64,000 nt of DNA, from assembly GCF_001413955.1 (NCBI RefSeq), contig NZ_LCTZ01000002.1, forward strand, positions 1,412,501-1,476,500, written 5' to 3'. Below are positions 46,805 through 56,900 of the stretch, in pieces. The stretch is from Flagellimonas eckloniae. GTDB taxonomy: Bacteria; Bacteroidota; Bacteroidia; Flavobacteriales; Flavobacteriaceae. The notes under the pieces were generated by a model. The model had not been told where the DNA came from and ran no database searches. It saw only the letters and a list, made by a program, of their open reading frames with translations. Made by a program: the position numbers and the translations under genes. Position 1 is the stretch's first letter, and each line of letters starts with the position of its first letter.

Positions 46805-47980
46805 CTATAGATTTTTAGAAATTCCGACAGCTAATCCTCTTAATTCTGCCAATCCACGCAACCTACCAATACCCGAATAGCCAGGATTGGTCTTTTTGTG
46901 AAGATCATCCAACATTTGATGTCCATGATCTGGTCGCATAGGGATTTGGGCATCCTTCCTGCCTTCTGCTTTCCTTCTTTTTTGTTCCAACAATATGTGT
47001 TTTACAACACTGTACATATCCACATCTCCTTCCAAATGATTGGCTTCATAAAAGTTTCCTTTGCGGTCTCTTTTGGTGCTTCTTAAATGTAAAAAGTGAA
47101 CTCTATCCGCAAATCTTTTAAAAATCCCCACTAAATCATTATCGGCCCGTACTCCTAAGGAACCGGTACAAAACGTCATTCCATTTGAAATATCCGGTAC
47201 TTGCTCAAAAAGGTGGGCATAATCTTCCTCGGTACTCACAACACGTGGCAATCCCAATATAGGATATGGAGGATCATCTGGATGAATGCACATCATTACA
47301 TTGTTGCCAGATGCCACGGGAATGATCTGCTTTAAAAAACAAACCAGGTTTTCCTTTAAGGTTTGGGCGTCAATTTCTTTATAGGTATCCAAAATATCTT
47401 GAAACTGTTCCAAAGTATACCCTTCCTCTGCTCCTGGAAGTCCCGCAATAATATTTTTAACCAGTTTTTCTTTTTCGTCAGTTGAAAGGTCATCAAAATA
47501 AACCTTTGCTTCTTCCTTTTGTTCCTTTGAGTATGTTGTTTCCGCGCCTGGTCTTTTAAGCAAGTATAGTTCAAAAGCGGCAAATGCAGTTGTATCGAAC
47601 CGTAAGGCCCTAGAACCATCTTTTACTTCATAGTCCAAAGAGGTTCGTGTCCAATCCAAGACGGGCATAAAGTTATAGCACACAATATGAATACCGTATT
47701 TTGCCAAATTCTCTATACTGGTCTTATAGTTTTCAATATAAACCTGAAACTCTCCAGAACGTGTTTTAATGTTTTCATGAACTGGAATACTTTCCACAAC
47801 GCTCCACCTTAGTCCTGCATCTTCTATGATTTTTTTACGCTTTGTAATTTCTTCCACTGTCCATATTTCACCATTGGGAATATGATGTAGGGCTGAAACC
47901 ACTCCTGTAGCTCCTGCTTGTTTAACGTCTAATAACTTTACCGGGTCATTTGGCCCGTACCATCTCCATGTCTGTTCCAT
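46805..47980 (-). CDS. uxuA: Mannonate dehydratase
   Basis: Dehydrates D-mannonate to 2-keto-3-deoxy-D-gluconate. The 391-residue protein is a full-length Uxu[38 protein letters not shown] at the start, [22 protein letters not shown] and the metal-site region [13 protein letters not shown]. The presence of UxuA favours the glucuronate branch. Spacing to the SDR gene is 9 nt. 2-Keto-3-deoxygluconate kinase and aldolase are not in this window. Confidence 0.98.
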   Translation of the reverse strand: MEQTWRWYGPNDPVKLLDVKQAGATGVVSALHHIPNGEIWTVEEITKRKKIIEDAGLRWSVVESIPVHENIKTRSGEFQVYIENYKTSIENLAKYGIHIVCYNFMPVLDWTRTSLDYEVKDGSRALRFDTTAFAAFELYLLKRPGAETTYSKEQKEEAKVYFDDLSTDEKEKLVKNIIAGLPGAEEGYTLEQFQDILDTYKEIDAQTLKENLVCFLKQIIPVASGNNVMMCIHPDDPPYPILGLPRVVSTEEDYAHLFEQVPDISNGMTFCTGSLGVRADNDLVGIFKRFADRVHFLHLRSTKRDRKGNFYEANHLEGDVDMYSVVKHILLEQKRRKAEGRKDAQIPMRPDHGHQMLDDLHKKTNPGYSGIGRLRGLAELRGLAVGISKNL

Positions 47981-47989
47981 ACTACTATT

Positions 47990-48811
47990 TTACACTCCGC
48001 TAAATGCACTAAAACCTCCATCAATTGGAAGTACGGTTCCTGTAACAAATTTTGAAGCATCCGAACATAAATAGTGAATTGATCCATTCAATTCATCCGC
48101 CTCTCCAAAACGTTTCATAGGTGTATTCCTAATAATTGTATCACCTCTTTCAGTATATGAACCGTCCTCCTTATTAATTAATAAATCCCTATTCTGATTT
48201 CCAATAAAAAACCCTGGTGCAATAGCATTCACACGTAGTCCTTCTCCAAATTTTAAAGCCAATTCAACTGCTAGCCATTTGGTATAGTTGTCTATGGCAG
48301 CTTTTGAAGCTGAGTAGCCCACTACCCGTGTAATTGCACTTTGTGCCGTCATTGACGAAATATTGATAACCACCCCCTTTTTTTGCTTCACCATTTCTTT
48401 TCCGAATACCAATGAAGGAAGAATGGAGCCAAATAGATTTAAATCGACAACTTTTTTGAAATGTTCAATATTAACATCAAAAATTGACTGATCCACACCG
48501 ATGGTTGCTCCAGGCATATTTCCTCCGGCTGCATTGATCAACACATCTATTCTGCCATTTTCTTTGACAAGGGCATCGGAAACAGATTGAAGGCTCTCCT
48601 CCTCTAATGCATTACACACAAAACCAGATACCCTGTCGCTAACTTTTTTAAGTCTATCCACTGCAGCATCCACAATGTCCTGTTTGTAATCCAAAATGAC
48701 CACGATTGCACCGTTGCCCAATAAGTATTCTGCCATGCTGCCGCCAAGAACGCCTCCTCCGCCAGTAATCAATATGACCTTTGATGAAATATCAAATAAA
48801 TTCTTTTTCAT
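47990..48811 (-). CDS. SDR-family oxidoreductase, probable fructuronate reductase/mannonate oxidoreductase
   Basis: A 273-residue short-chain dehydrogenase with the NAD(P)-binding ITGGGGVLGG, NAAGG, a catalytic Ser in INISSMTAQS and the active-site YSASKAA (Tyr-x3-Lys). Placed first in an operon with uxuA and uxaC, it most likely reduces fructuronate to mannonate, replacing the unrelated polyol-type UxuB. The ATG at 48811 (MKKNLFDISSKV) is used, since the upstream frame adds 15 atypical residues lying in the promoter. The reaction is inferred from context. Confidence 0.9.
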   Translation of the reverse strand: MKKNLFDISSKVILITGGGGVLGGSMAEYLLGNGAIVVILDYKQDIVDAAVDRLKKVSDRVSGFVCNALEEESLQSVSDALVKENGRIDVLINAAGGNMPGATIGVDQSIFDVNIEHFKKVVDLNLFGSILPSLVFGKEMVKQKKGVVINISSMTAQSAITRVVGYSASKAAIDNYTKWLAVELALKFGEGLRVNAIAPGFFIGNQNRDLLINKEDGSYTERGDTIIRNTPMKRFGEADELNGSIHYLCSDASKFVTGTVLPIDGGFSAFSGV

Positions 48812-48864
48812 ATTTTGATTTTTCAAGTAAAAATTCAGTAATAATTTTTGATACAATTATTATT

Positions 48865-48883
48865 CTGTGTACTTTATACACAG
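48865..48883. promoter_or_regulatory. 19-bp palindromic operator of the uronate divergon
   Basis: CTGTGTA (48865-48871), a CTTTA spacer and TACACAG (48877-48883) form a perfect 7+5+7 inverted repeat. It begins 3 nt downstream of the predicted -7 box of the SDR operon, so a bound protein would block initiation. It is also 65 nt upstream of the NrtR-like regulator gene. Confidence 0.75.
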
Positions 48884-48886
48884 TTA

Positions 48887-48918
48887 CTAAATTAAGGTTT
48901 TTATTGACAATCGACAAA
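48887..48918 (-). promoter_or_regulatory. Promoter of the uronate operon
   Basis: On the minus strand a -33 TTTG (48915-48918), 20-nt spacer and -7 TAATTTAG (48887-48894, one mismatch to TAnnTTTG) precede the operator. Transcription would start within or next to the palindrome. Confidence 0.6.
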
Positions 48919-48947
48919 TTAAAAAATCATTACTATTTTCACCCTCA

Positions 48948-49619
48948 ATGAAAAAGAAACAACTCCACAATTTTCAGGTTAGACCGGATTCATTTGAATG
49001 TTCTGTGACTGCAGATATTGCCGTATTCGGATATCTGGACAACAAATTGAAAATTTTACTTACAAAACGCTCTGTAGGCGGCTATACAAACCATTGGATG
49101 CTACCGGGAGGAGCAATGGAAAAAGAAGAAACATTGGAAGGCTGTGCCAACAAAGTATTGTTTTCCCTAACCGGATTTAGGGAAATCCATTTTGAACAAG
49201 TCAAAGTTTATACCTCTCCTGACCGACATCCTTTAAAAAGGGTTATAACAGTATCATATTACGCTTTGGTACAACCAGAAAACCATCCATTGACACTAAA
49301 AAGTAATGTTGAGGAAATTTCTTGGTTCGACATTGATAATATTCCTGAAAAAATGGGTTTTGACCATAGACAAATCATACATGATGCCCACAATTTTCTT
49401 AAAAACAATTTGAAGGATAGACTTATCGTTGGCAAATTGCTCCCTGAAAAATTCACTTTGCCCGAATTACAAAATTTATATGAAAATATTCTTGGGTTAC
49501 AATTGGACAAGCGCAACTTTAGAAAGCGGATATTTCAAATGGATATTCTACTGAATACGGGTGAAAAAAAATCCGGGATAAAGGGCGGACCATTTCTATA
49601 TCGATATAAGAATCAGTAA
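48948..49619 (+). CDS. NrtR-like transcriptional regulator (catalytically dead Nudix + winged helix)
   Basis: A 223-residue protein with an N-terminal Nudix domain (about 15-150) and a C-terminal winged helix (about 165-220; FTLPELQNLYENILG, LDKRNFRKRIF) in the NrtR order. In the Nudix box the G (55) and E (61) are kept, but the REUxEE core is Lys69-Val70-Leu71-Phe72-Ser73-Leu74. All catalytic glutamates are lost, so it should sense a ligand without hydrolysing it. NrtR-family regulators of sugar catabolism are known in Bacteroidota (AraR of Bacteroides). Divergence from the uronate operon and the palindrome between them make it the likely uronate-responsive regulator. Confidence 0.92.
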   Translation: MKKKQLHNFQVRPDSFECSVTADIAVFGYLDNKLKILLTKRSVGGYTNHWMLPGGAMEKEETLEGCANKVLFSLTGFREIHFEQVKVYTSPDRHPLKRVITVSYYALVQPENHPLTLKSNVEEISWFDIDNIPEKMGFDHRQIIHDAHNFLKNNLKDRLIVGKLLPEKFTLPELQNLYENILGLQLDKRNFRKRIFQMDILLNTGEKKSGIKGGPFLYRYKNQ

Positions 49620-49625
49620 TTAGTT

Positions 49626-50816
49626 TTACAGTCCTTCGATATCCTTTCGATGAATGATTTCTTGATTGTACATGGCATCAAGTCCCATTTGAACACATAA
49701 AGCCGCATTAGCACCTGTCTTGACATTGGAAATTGGTATTTTGGATTGTATAATATTATCCCTAAAATCAATCAATGCCTGTTCTGTAGGCTCTGTGTGT
49801 TCTACTTTAATGGGTATTCCCTTTCCTTCGTCCCAACCAATGGTGGCTCCTGAAACACCATCGACCTCACCCATCTTTTTGTTCATCTTGCCTTCGGGGT
49901 AAAACCAGGCTTTTGCATAATCCAGGATAATGGTTCCCTTGTCTCCAAAAACCCTTATTTTATAATCGTCTTTGGCATTGGCGGTTAGACATGTGAATTT
50001 TGCCTTAACTCCATTAGGATAGCTATAGATTAAATGAATATTATCATAGGTTTCCCTACCATCTTTCCAATAATCAACACCTCCTACACCCATCACGGTA
50101 TCCGGAAGTGCCTCCAAAACCCAGTTCACAAAATCTATTTGGTGCGAACATAATTCAGCCAAAAGACCCCCTGAAAATTCTCGGTACATTCTCCAGTTTA
50201 CAACTCGCTCCAATTCTGGACTTGGTACCGGACGTCTCCAATTCCCATTACGATTCCACTGACATTCAAAAGCTTGAATTTTTCCTATTTTTCCCTTTCT
50301 TATAAGGTCAACAACGTGTACATAGAGTTTGGAACTATGGTATTGATGTCCCGTTTGGAAAACAACATTTGAAGCTTCTTCTTTGGCAACCAAATCTTTT
50401 ATACTTCCATAACCCTTGGCCATGGTCTTTTCACAAAATACATGCTTTCCTGCATCTATGGCATCAATCGCAATTTTAGAATGCGTACTAAAAGGTGTGG
50501 CTATGAGCACGGCATCCACATCCTTATTGTCCAGTAATTTTCTATGGTCTTTGTAGGCCATGGCCTTTCCGCTAACTGCGGAAATCCCCTTTTCAAGACG
50601 AAAGGGAAGAACATCGCAACAAGCAACGACCTCAACATTTTTAATTTTGTTGAGTAAGGGTATCAACCCGTTACCTCTATCTCCTGTTCCAATTACACCG
50701 ATTTGCAACGTATCATTTGCATTTGAAAGCTTGGACAACTGTCCTAAAACACTGGTCGAAAATAAAGCTGAACCAGCAGCAAAACCGGTTGTGGCAACAA
50801 AATCTCTCCTTTTCAT
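49626..50816 (-). CDS. Gfo/Idh/MocA oxidoreductase, Tat-exported
   Basis: A 396-residue NAD(P)-dependent oxidoreductase. The N-terminus is a twin-arginine signal (MKRRDFVATTGFAAGSA...LG). A Rossmann domain follows (QIGVIGTGDRGNGLIP; CEKTMAKG in place of the usual EKP motif; about 38-160), then the Gfo/Idh/MocA C-terminal domain (about 175-380; HQIDFVNWVL). Export with a bound cofactor is a known pattern for this family in Bacteroidota. It is the last of three genes oriented together; substrate unknown. Confidence 0.9.
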   Translation of the reverse strand: MKRRDFVATTGFAAGSALFSTSVLGQLSKLSNANDTLQIGVIGTGDRGNGLIPLLNKIKNVEVVACCDVLPFRLEKGISAVSGKAMAYKDHRKLLDNKDVDAVLIATPFSTHSKIAIDAIDAGKHVFCEKTMAKGYGSIKDLVAKEEASNVVFQTGHQYHSSKLYVHVVDLIRKGKIGKIQAFECQWNRNGNWRRPVPSPELERVVNWRMYREFSGGLLAELCSHQIDFVNWVLEALPDTVMGVGGVDYWKDGRETYDNIHLIYSYPNGVKAKFTCLTANAKDDYKIRVFGDKGTIILDYAKAWFYPEGKMNKKMGEVDGVSGATIGWDEGKGIPIKVEHTEPTEQALIDFRDNIIQSKIPISNVKTGANAALCVQMGLDAMYNQEIIHRKDIEGL

Positions 50817-50864
50817 GTACTACTTAATAAATGAGATTGTTAAAAGTAAGAAGTTTATCAATAA

Positions 50865-52214
50865 CTATACCGGTTTAATTTCCCAACCGGGCTCATACGT
50901 TCTTGACCAAAGTTTCATTGCCTCTCTATTGTATATTCTGCCCGTACTTTCATCAACTTCAAAGGAATCGTCAATTCTATGGGCTATATTGGCGTAATGC
51001 GTGAGCATTTGACTAATTGCACCTTGTTCTATAGGTGATGTTAATTCAGCTTTTCCTCTAATTGCATCAAAGAAATTTAACGTATGCATAGTTGAAAGGC
51101 CTCCACCCCCTCCAAGGGAGTTGCCTGCTTCAATACCTTTAGAAATATTTTCCTTGATTACTGCACCTTTCAAATCAAACAACTTATACCCATCTCGATC
51201 TATAAAAACGGATCCTTTGGATCCATAGATAATGGTTCCTCTTCCTGCTCCATATTTATCATAACCGTTTCTACTTCTACCATCCCATTGAATTGTTTTG
51301 TTTCCTGAAAATTTGAAGGTAGCTTCCATTGTATCATACATTTCCCATCCATCATCCTTATAATGGAATTTTCCAGAATTCACCGCTACACTTTCAGGAT
51401 ATTTCGCATTTAAGGCCCAGCGCGCAATATCTAGTTCATGGGTAGCATTGTTTCCCATTTCTGCAGTTCCATAATCCCAACCGTACCAATGCCAATTATA
51501 ATCCCAAGTATTATCCGTGTATTCCCTTCTTGGAGCAGGTCCTTGGAACAACTCCCAGTCTAATCCTTCTGGTGGATTTGTTTTTGTTTGATTAGGTACC
51601 CGTCCTCTTTTACTGGTGTAAAATGCAATGGCATTGTAGACATCTCCAATTATCCCGTTGTGGATATCATTGATAATTTCTTGTGATTGTGCTGAAGAGC
51701 GTTGTTGGTTCCCCATCTGAACAATCCTGTCATATTTCTCTTGATACGCCACCAATAATTCACCTTCTCGGGGATTGTGGCTGCAAGGCTTCTCCAAATA
51801 CACATGTTTCCCTGCCTGCATTGCCATACAAGCTCCTGGTGCATGCCAATGATCGGGTGTTGCCATAAAAATGGCATCAACATCTTTATCATTGATTACT
51901 TTTCTGATATCATTTTCTAAAGCAGGCTTATTGCTCAAAGCTTTTGATACTACTTCTGCTGCTCTATCTCTCTGACTTTTCATCACATCGCACAGATAAA
52001 GTAATTTTACGTTACTTTTTTTATCCGCAATGGCGCCAAGAAAGGCTTGATATCTTCTTCCCAGCCCCTGGATTGCAACATTGATCCTATCATTAGCACC
52101 TATAATATTTGAATAACTCTTAGCGGACATGGCATTAACCTTAGATGATCCCAGTGTAACACCTACTGCTCCAATGGCCGTTTTCTTAATAAATTCCCTT
52201 CTATTTGAACTCAT
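50865..52214 (-). CDS. Gfo/Idh/MocA oxidoreductase, Tat-exported
   Basis: A 449-residue oxidoreductase with a twin-arginine signal (NRREFIKKTAIGAVGVTLGSS). The Rossmann domain shows INVAIQGLGRRYQAFLGAI and YLEKPCSHNPREG (canonical EKP motif). The C-terminal domain contains TAEMGNNATHELDIARWAL and the conserved tail TYEPGWEIKP. This subtype is very common in Bacteroidota and its members are annotated as NAD-dependent oxidoreductases acting on sugars or glycosides. It lies 5 nt after the DUF1080 gene and 48 nt before the second Gfo/Idh/MocA gene. Confidence 0.92.
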   Translation of the reverse strand: MSSNRREFIKKTAIGAVGVTLGSSKVNAMSAKSYSNIIGANDRINVAIQGLGRRYQAFLGAIADKKSNVKLLYLCDVMKSQRDRAAEVVSKALSNKPALENDIRKVINDKDVDAIFMATPDHWHAPGACMAMQAGKHVYLEKPCSHNPREGELLVAYQEKYDRIVQMGNQQRSSAQSQEIINDIHNGIIGDVYNAIAFYTSKRGRVPNQTKTNPPEGLDWELFQGPAPRREYTDNTWDYNWHWYGWDYGTAEMGNNATHELDIARWALNAKYPESVAVNSGKFHYKDDGWEMYDTMEATFKFSGNKTIQWDGRSRNGYDKYGAGRGTIIYGSKGSVFIDRDGYKLFDLKGAVIKENISKGIEAGNSLGGGGGLSTMHTLNFFDAIRGKAELTSPIEQGAISQMLTHYANIAHRIDDSFEVDESTGRIYNREAMKLWSRTYEPGWEIKPV

Positions 52215-52219
52215 ATTGC

Positions 52220-53608
52220 TTACTCTTTTATATTATTGATAGGTCGAATTTTTACATTTTTGAATGATACATGGTCTCCATGATCTTGTAATAATATGTG
52301 TCCCTTTTCGGATTCACCAAAATTGGGCCATTTTACATATTTACTCTCTGAAACTAGTTTCCGATAATCTTCGCTCTTTCTTTCATACTCCAACACTTTT
52401 GCTCCATTGAGCCAATGTTCCACATGATTGTCCTTCGAAATAATATGTGCCGTATTCCAATCTCCAATGGGGTTTATGGGTTTGTTGATATCAGCTTGGA
52501 TTAAATCATATAATGATGCCACTGTTCTACTACCATCATGATTTCCCAGTTTGGCATCTGGGTGCCGTTGGTCATCAAGAATTTGATATTCCAAACCTAT
52601 TGATGAACCTGGCCCTTTATTGATATCCGTATCAACATAATATTTAATTCCGCTATTTGCTCCCTCCGTTAATTTAAAATCCACTTTTAGTTCGAAATCG
52701 CCATATAATTCTTTGGTAACTATATCACCGCCTGCGGCTGACTCTTCACCACCCGATGATAAAACTGTAAGTTCACCATCTTTAATTTCCCAACCTTGGC
52801 CTGGAAACTCATCCAATCTGGCGCCTCTCCATCCATCTGTTGTTTTTCCATCCCATAATAGTTTCCATCCTTTTTTCTTCTCATCAATGGTTAACTTGTT
52901 TTTGGTAATTATGGGCGAAATAGGACTTTTTTTACTATATTTTGAAACACTGTCCGTAATTATCTTAATATTTTTCCATATGATTTCTGTCCCTTCCTTC
53001 TTCTTTGGACCTATACTGTGTACTTGCAAACAGATAAATCCGTTGTTTGTTTTCTCGTCTACAAGATGTGATGCCGGAATAGTGTTCACCCATGTTTTTA
53101 TGGTATCACCTATGGCTTCAATGCGATAATGGTTCCAATCATTTTGTTTGAATGCATTTTGGGCCTCGGGATTATCTGTTAATGGATTTAACCAACCTCT
53201 TCTGGATTCGTCATAAATTCCACCACTCCAAGCACGGTCGGAAGGATCAATTTCCACCTGATATCCATGAACCCTGCCATTTCTGTAATGAGGATAGCTA
53301 TTGCTTCGTATTTGTATTCCTGAATTCATAGAAGAATCTACCATAAATTCCAGTTCAAGTATAAAATCGCTATACATTTTATTGGATGTCAAAAAAGAAT
53401 TTGGTGTATCATGAACCGTACTACCTACTATTGTTCCATCCCTAACCTCATATAATGCACTGCCCCCTTTTTGGGTCCAACCTTCTAAAGAAGTACCATC
53501 AAATAAATCTACCCAAGGAGCATTGTCCTTAGGGTTTTCTGAGCAACCAAAAATTGACAGCCCCAAACAAACTAGCGCTGTTTTTACACCAAAAAAAGGA
53601 TTTTTCAT
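52220..53608 (-). CDS. Tandem DUF1080 (3-keto-disaccharide hydrolase) lipoprotein
   Basis: A 462-residue lipoprotein using the ATG at 53608 (MKNPFFGVKTALVC; lipobox SIFGCSEN). Two DUF1080 domains are fused: the first spans about 30-215 (LFDGTSLEGWTQKGG, FILELEFMVDSSMNSGIQIRS, WNHYRIEAIGD) and the second about 245-460 (LLWDGKTTDGWRG, FELKVDFKLTEGANSGIKYYV). The family has a concanavalin-like fold, and the family name reflects hydrolysis of 3-keto-glycosides. With the two downstream oxidoreductases it may form an oxidise-then-cleave glycoside pathway. The first gene of this operon, it diverges from susC2 across 350 nt. Confidence 0.9.
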   Translation of the reverse strand: MKNPFFGVKTALVCLGLSIFGCSENPKDNAPWVDLFDGTSLEGWTQKGGSALYEVRDGTIVGSTVHDTPNSFLTSNKMYSDFILELEFMVDSSMNSGIQIRSNSYPHYRNGRVHGYQVEIDPSDRAWSGGIYDESRRGWLNPLTDNPEAQNAFKQNDWNHYRIEAIGDTIKTWVNTIPASHLVDEKTNNGFICLQVHSIGPKKKEGTEIIWKNIKIITDSVSKYSKKSPISPIITKNKLTIDEKKKGWKLLWDGKTTDGWRGARLDEFPGQGWEIKDGELTVLSSGGEESAAGGDIVTKELYGDFELKVDFKLTEGANSGIKYYVDTDINKGPGSSIGLEYQILDDQRHPDAKLGNHDGSRTVASLYDLIQADINKPINPIGDWNTAHIISKDNHVEHWLNGAKVLEYERKSEDYRKLVSESKYVKWPNFGESEKGHILLQDHGDHVSFKNVKIRPINNIKE

Positions 53609-53877
53609 AATTATATATAAGTTGATAAATAAACTTTTAAACTTACCAGAATACCAAATATTACAAATGGATAAACCATTCAAAAACATGGATTAATTCA
53701 CATTCGGACTACAAATTTACTGCCCCTGTTTTTCACATATGCCAAGCTAATTTAAGTAATGTTTGTGGTTAAAATAAACCTTAAAATTATGTTGTCATTC
53801 AAATTTATTTTTCAATCAATTGATAAACAATTACTTATGTATATTTTTTAAACTTATTTGTTATGGCTTAAACAATT

Positions 53878-53911
53878 TGTCCATATTTCCGAAAGATATG
53901 TCCATCATTTC
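53878..53911 (+). promoter_or_regulatory. Direct repeats with 21-bp period upstream of susC2
   Basis: TGTCCATATTTC (53878-53889) and TGTCCATCATTTC (53899-53911) share TGTCCAT with a 21-bp period, 48 nt before the susC2 start. The rest of the 350-nt divergent region (53609-53958) is A/T-rich with no clear -7 element or hairpin that I can see. Confidence 0.5.
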
Positions 53912-53958
53912 AAGTTGGAGTTAACATAATTTTATCAAAAACTAATAACTGTATAATT

Positions 53959-56900
53959 ATGAAATTGAAACTTTTAATACTGACATTGGTATTCGCGGTT
54001 TCGTCTGGTTCTTTAGCCCAAACCCAAATTACTGGAGTTGTGGTTGACGATCAAAACGTACCATTACCAGGAGCCAATGTGCAAGAAAAAGGAACCACTA
54101 ATGGAGTCGTAACTGATTTTGATGGAAATTTTAGTATTTCCGTATCAGGTAGTGATGCTACTATTGTAGTGTCATATATCGGTTTCGAAACCAAAGAAAT
54201 TGTTCTGGACGGATCTTCAAACTATTCCGTGCAATTAGCAACCTCATCAACTGGTCTTGATGAAGTGGTAGTCATAGGTTATGGCTCTGTAAAGAAAAGT
54301 GACCTTACCGGAGCTGTTGCTTCAGTAAGCAACGAAACATTAACCGAACAGCGAAAGACAGACATTGGACAAGCCATACAAGGTAGAGTAGCCGGTGTTG
54401 ATGTACGAGCCTTAAGCTCTAAACCTGGAGCGCCACTTTCCATAAAAATAAGGGGTAATACAGTAATTACAAATACCAACGCCGGTCGTGATGGTATTAG
54501 TGATAATCTTAGCGATGACCTTTCAAAACCTTTATATGTGGTAGATGGTATTTTCTTTGAGGATATCAATGTATTGAATCCGGCCGATATTCAACAAATG
54601 GATATTCTAAAAGATGCTTCTGCAACCGCAATTTACGGATCACGTGGTGCAAATGGGGTTGTCATTATAACAACCAAGAATGGTATTGAAGGTAAAACTG
54701 TTTTTACATATGATGCTTCATTTGGTTTGCGTTCAGCTACTAATATTCCAGACTTATTTAACGGTCCTGAATACGTTAATTTTGTAGATGACGTATTAAG
54801 GGCAAGAGCATGGGCAGGTACGGGCACAGTAGAAGACTATAACAATGTAGTTATAGACCGTTCCACTGAATTTCAAGTTTCAAACGAGGAGGCGAGCAAT
54901 GTGGCCAATGGTAGATATACAGATTGGATGGACCTTTTCAGACAAACAGGAGTTCAGACTAGTCACACTGTAGGTATGTCTGGTGGCAGTAATGGTTTAG
55001 TATATAATGGTTCACTGGGATATTTGCATGATGAAGGTGTAATGGGCATTGAAGAGTTTGAACGTTATAATTTGAGCGCTTCCATATCAAAAAGGGTATC
55101 AGATAAACTTACCGTAGGCATCAAAGCTTATTTGGCACTATCGGAACGTGAACAAGGTAGTAGAGAACTATTTCGAAGTTCTTTACGATTGGCACCTACT
55201 GTAAATCCAAACGATGTTAATGGAGACCCTATTTTATTTCCTGATGACCAAGATTTACGCTTTGTTAATCCAATTTATGATGCTGATGGAGCTTGGCGCG
55301 TAAATAACAGATCATTAGATGTTATTGCTAATGTATTTTTAAACTATAAGCCTACCGATTGGATTAATTTTAAAACGCAATTTGCTCCAAATATCAATGC
55401 CCAACGTTTTGGAGAATATCGTGGATTGTTGACAAAATCTTCACGTAACGACCCAAGTCGTATACGATCATATTATGAGTCAGATTTCAACACCTCATAT
55501 ACTTGGGATAACATATTGGATTTGAATTTTGATTTGGCTGATGACCATAATCTGAAAACTACGTTGATTACTTCATTGTACTATAATAATTTGGAAGGTA
55601 GTGATATTCAGGTTCGGAATTTTGATACGGATGCTTATCTTTTCTTCAATACTCAAGGAGGAGGAGACGTTCCTAATGACTATGGTAGTTTTTATTCAAA
55701 ACAGACCTTGGCCTCTTTTGCCGGTCGTTTAAACTATACTTTTAAAGATAGATACCTATTTACTTTTACTGGAAGATATGATGGTTCTTCTAAACTCTCT
55801 GCCGGAAATAAGTGGAACTTCTTTCCATCCGCAGCTTTTGCTTGGCGAGCTAGCGAAGAAGAATTTTTGCAAGACGTAGATTGGCTGAACAACCTAAAAC
55901 TTCGTTTAAGTTATGGAGAAGCTGGTAATGACAGTACCATAGGTGCTTATAGTTCATTAGCATTTTTAGGAGCTTCCAATTACATATTCGGGGATGATTC
56001 AACTGTAGGAAAAATAGTTGATGGTTTACCAAATGCAGATTTAACGTGGGAAGTTTCCAAAGAATATAACTTTGGATTGGATTTCTCTATTTTGGATAAC
56101 AGATTAAGTGCAGGCTTTGAATACTACAACAAAACTACTGAAGGTAGTATTCTTGGTAGAGCATTATCTGATATTACCGGTTACGATACAGCTCTTGGTA
56201 ATTTTGGATCAGTTCGTAATAGTGGGGTAGAACTTACGCTGAACACAATTAATGTAAGAACCAATGATTTTACATGGCGTACTAGCATCAATTTCACCAA
56301 AAACACGAATGAAATTTTGGAAATTGATGGTGATTTAGATGAAATTCCTTTTGGAAACCACGGGGTCTTAAAAATTGGCGCTCCAGTTGATGCTATTTGG
56401 AATTATGCAGTTGAAGGAATTTGGCAAGTGGATGAAGCTGCAGAGGCAAACTCTTACGGTTATCGTCCTGGACAATACAAGTTTGTAGATCAAGATAATG
56501 ATGGTGTTATTGACCAAGATGACAAGGTAGTGTTAGGCCAAAACTCTCCTGATTGGATTGCAGGTATGACCAATACCTTTAATTATAAAAATTTGGAGCT
56601 TAATGTTCAGGTAAATACCAGACAAGGTGCTTATGGGCATTCTGAATTTCTACAAAATTTTGCACCAGCTGCGGATCGTGCAACATTCAATAGCTTGGAT
56701 ATAGATTATTGGACACCTAATAATCCAGGCGGAACCTTCACATCCCCTGACTATGGAGGAACTGGATGGACCTATGAAGACTTATCTTTTGTACGTGTTG
56801 CAAATATTGGTCTAGGATATCAATTTCCACAAGATCTTTTGGAAAAATTAAAAGTGTCAAACTTGCGACTGTCTTTAGATGTTCAAAATCCGTTTACGTT

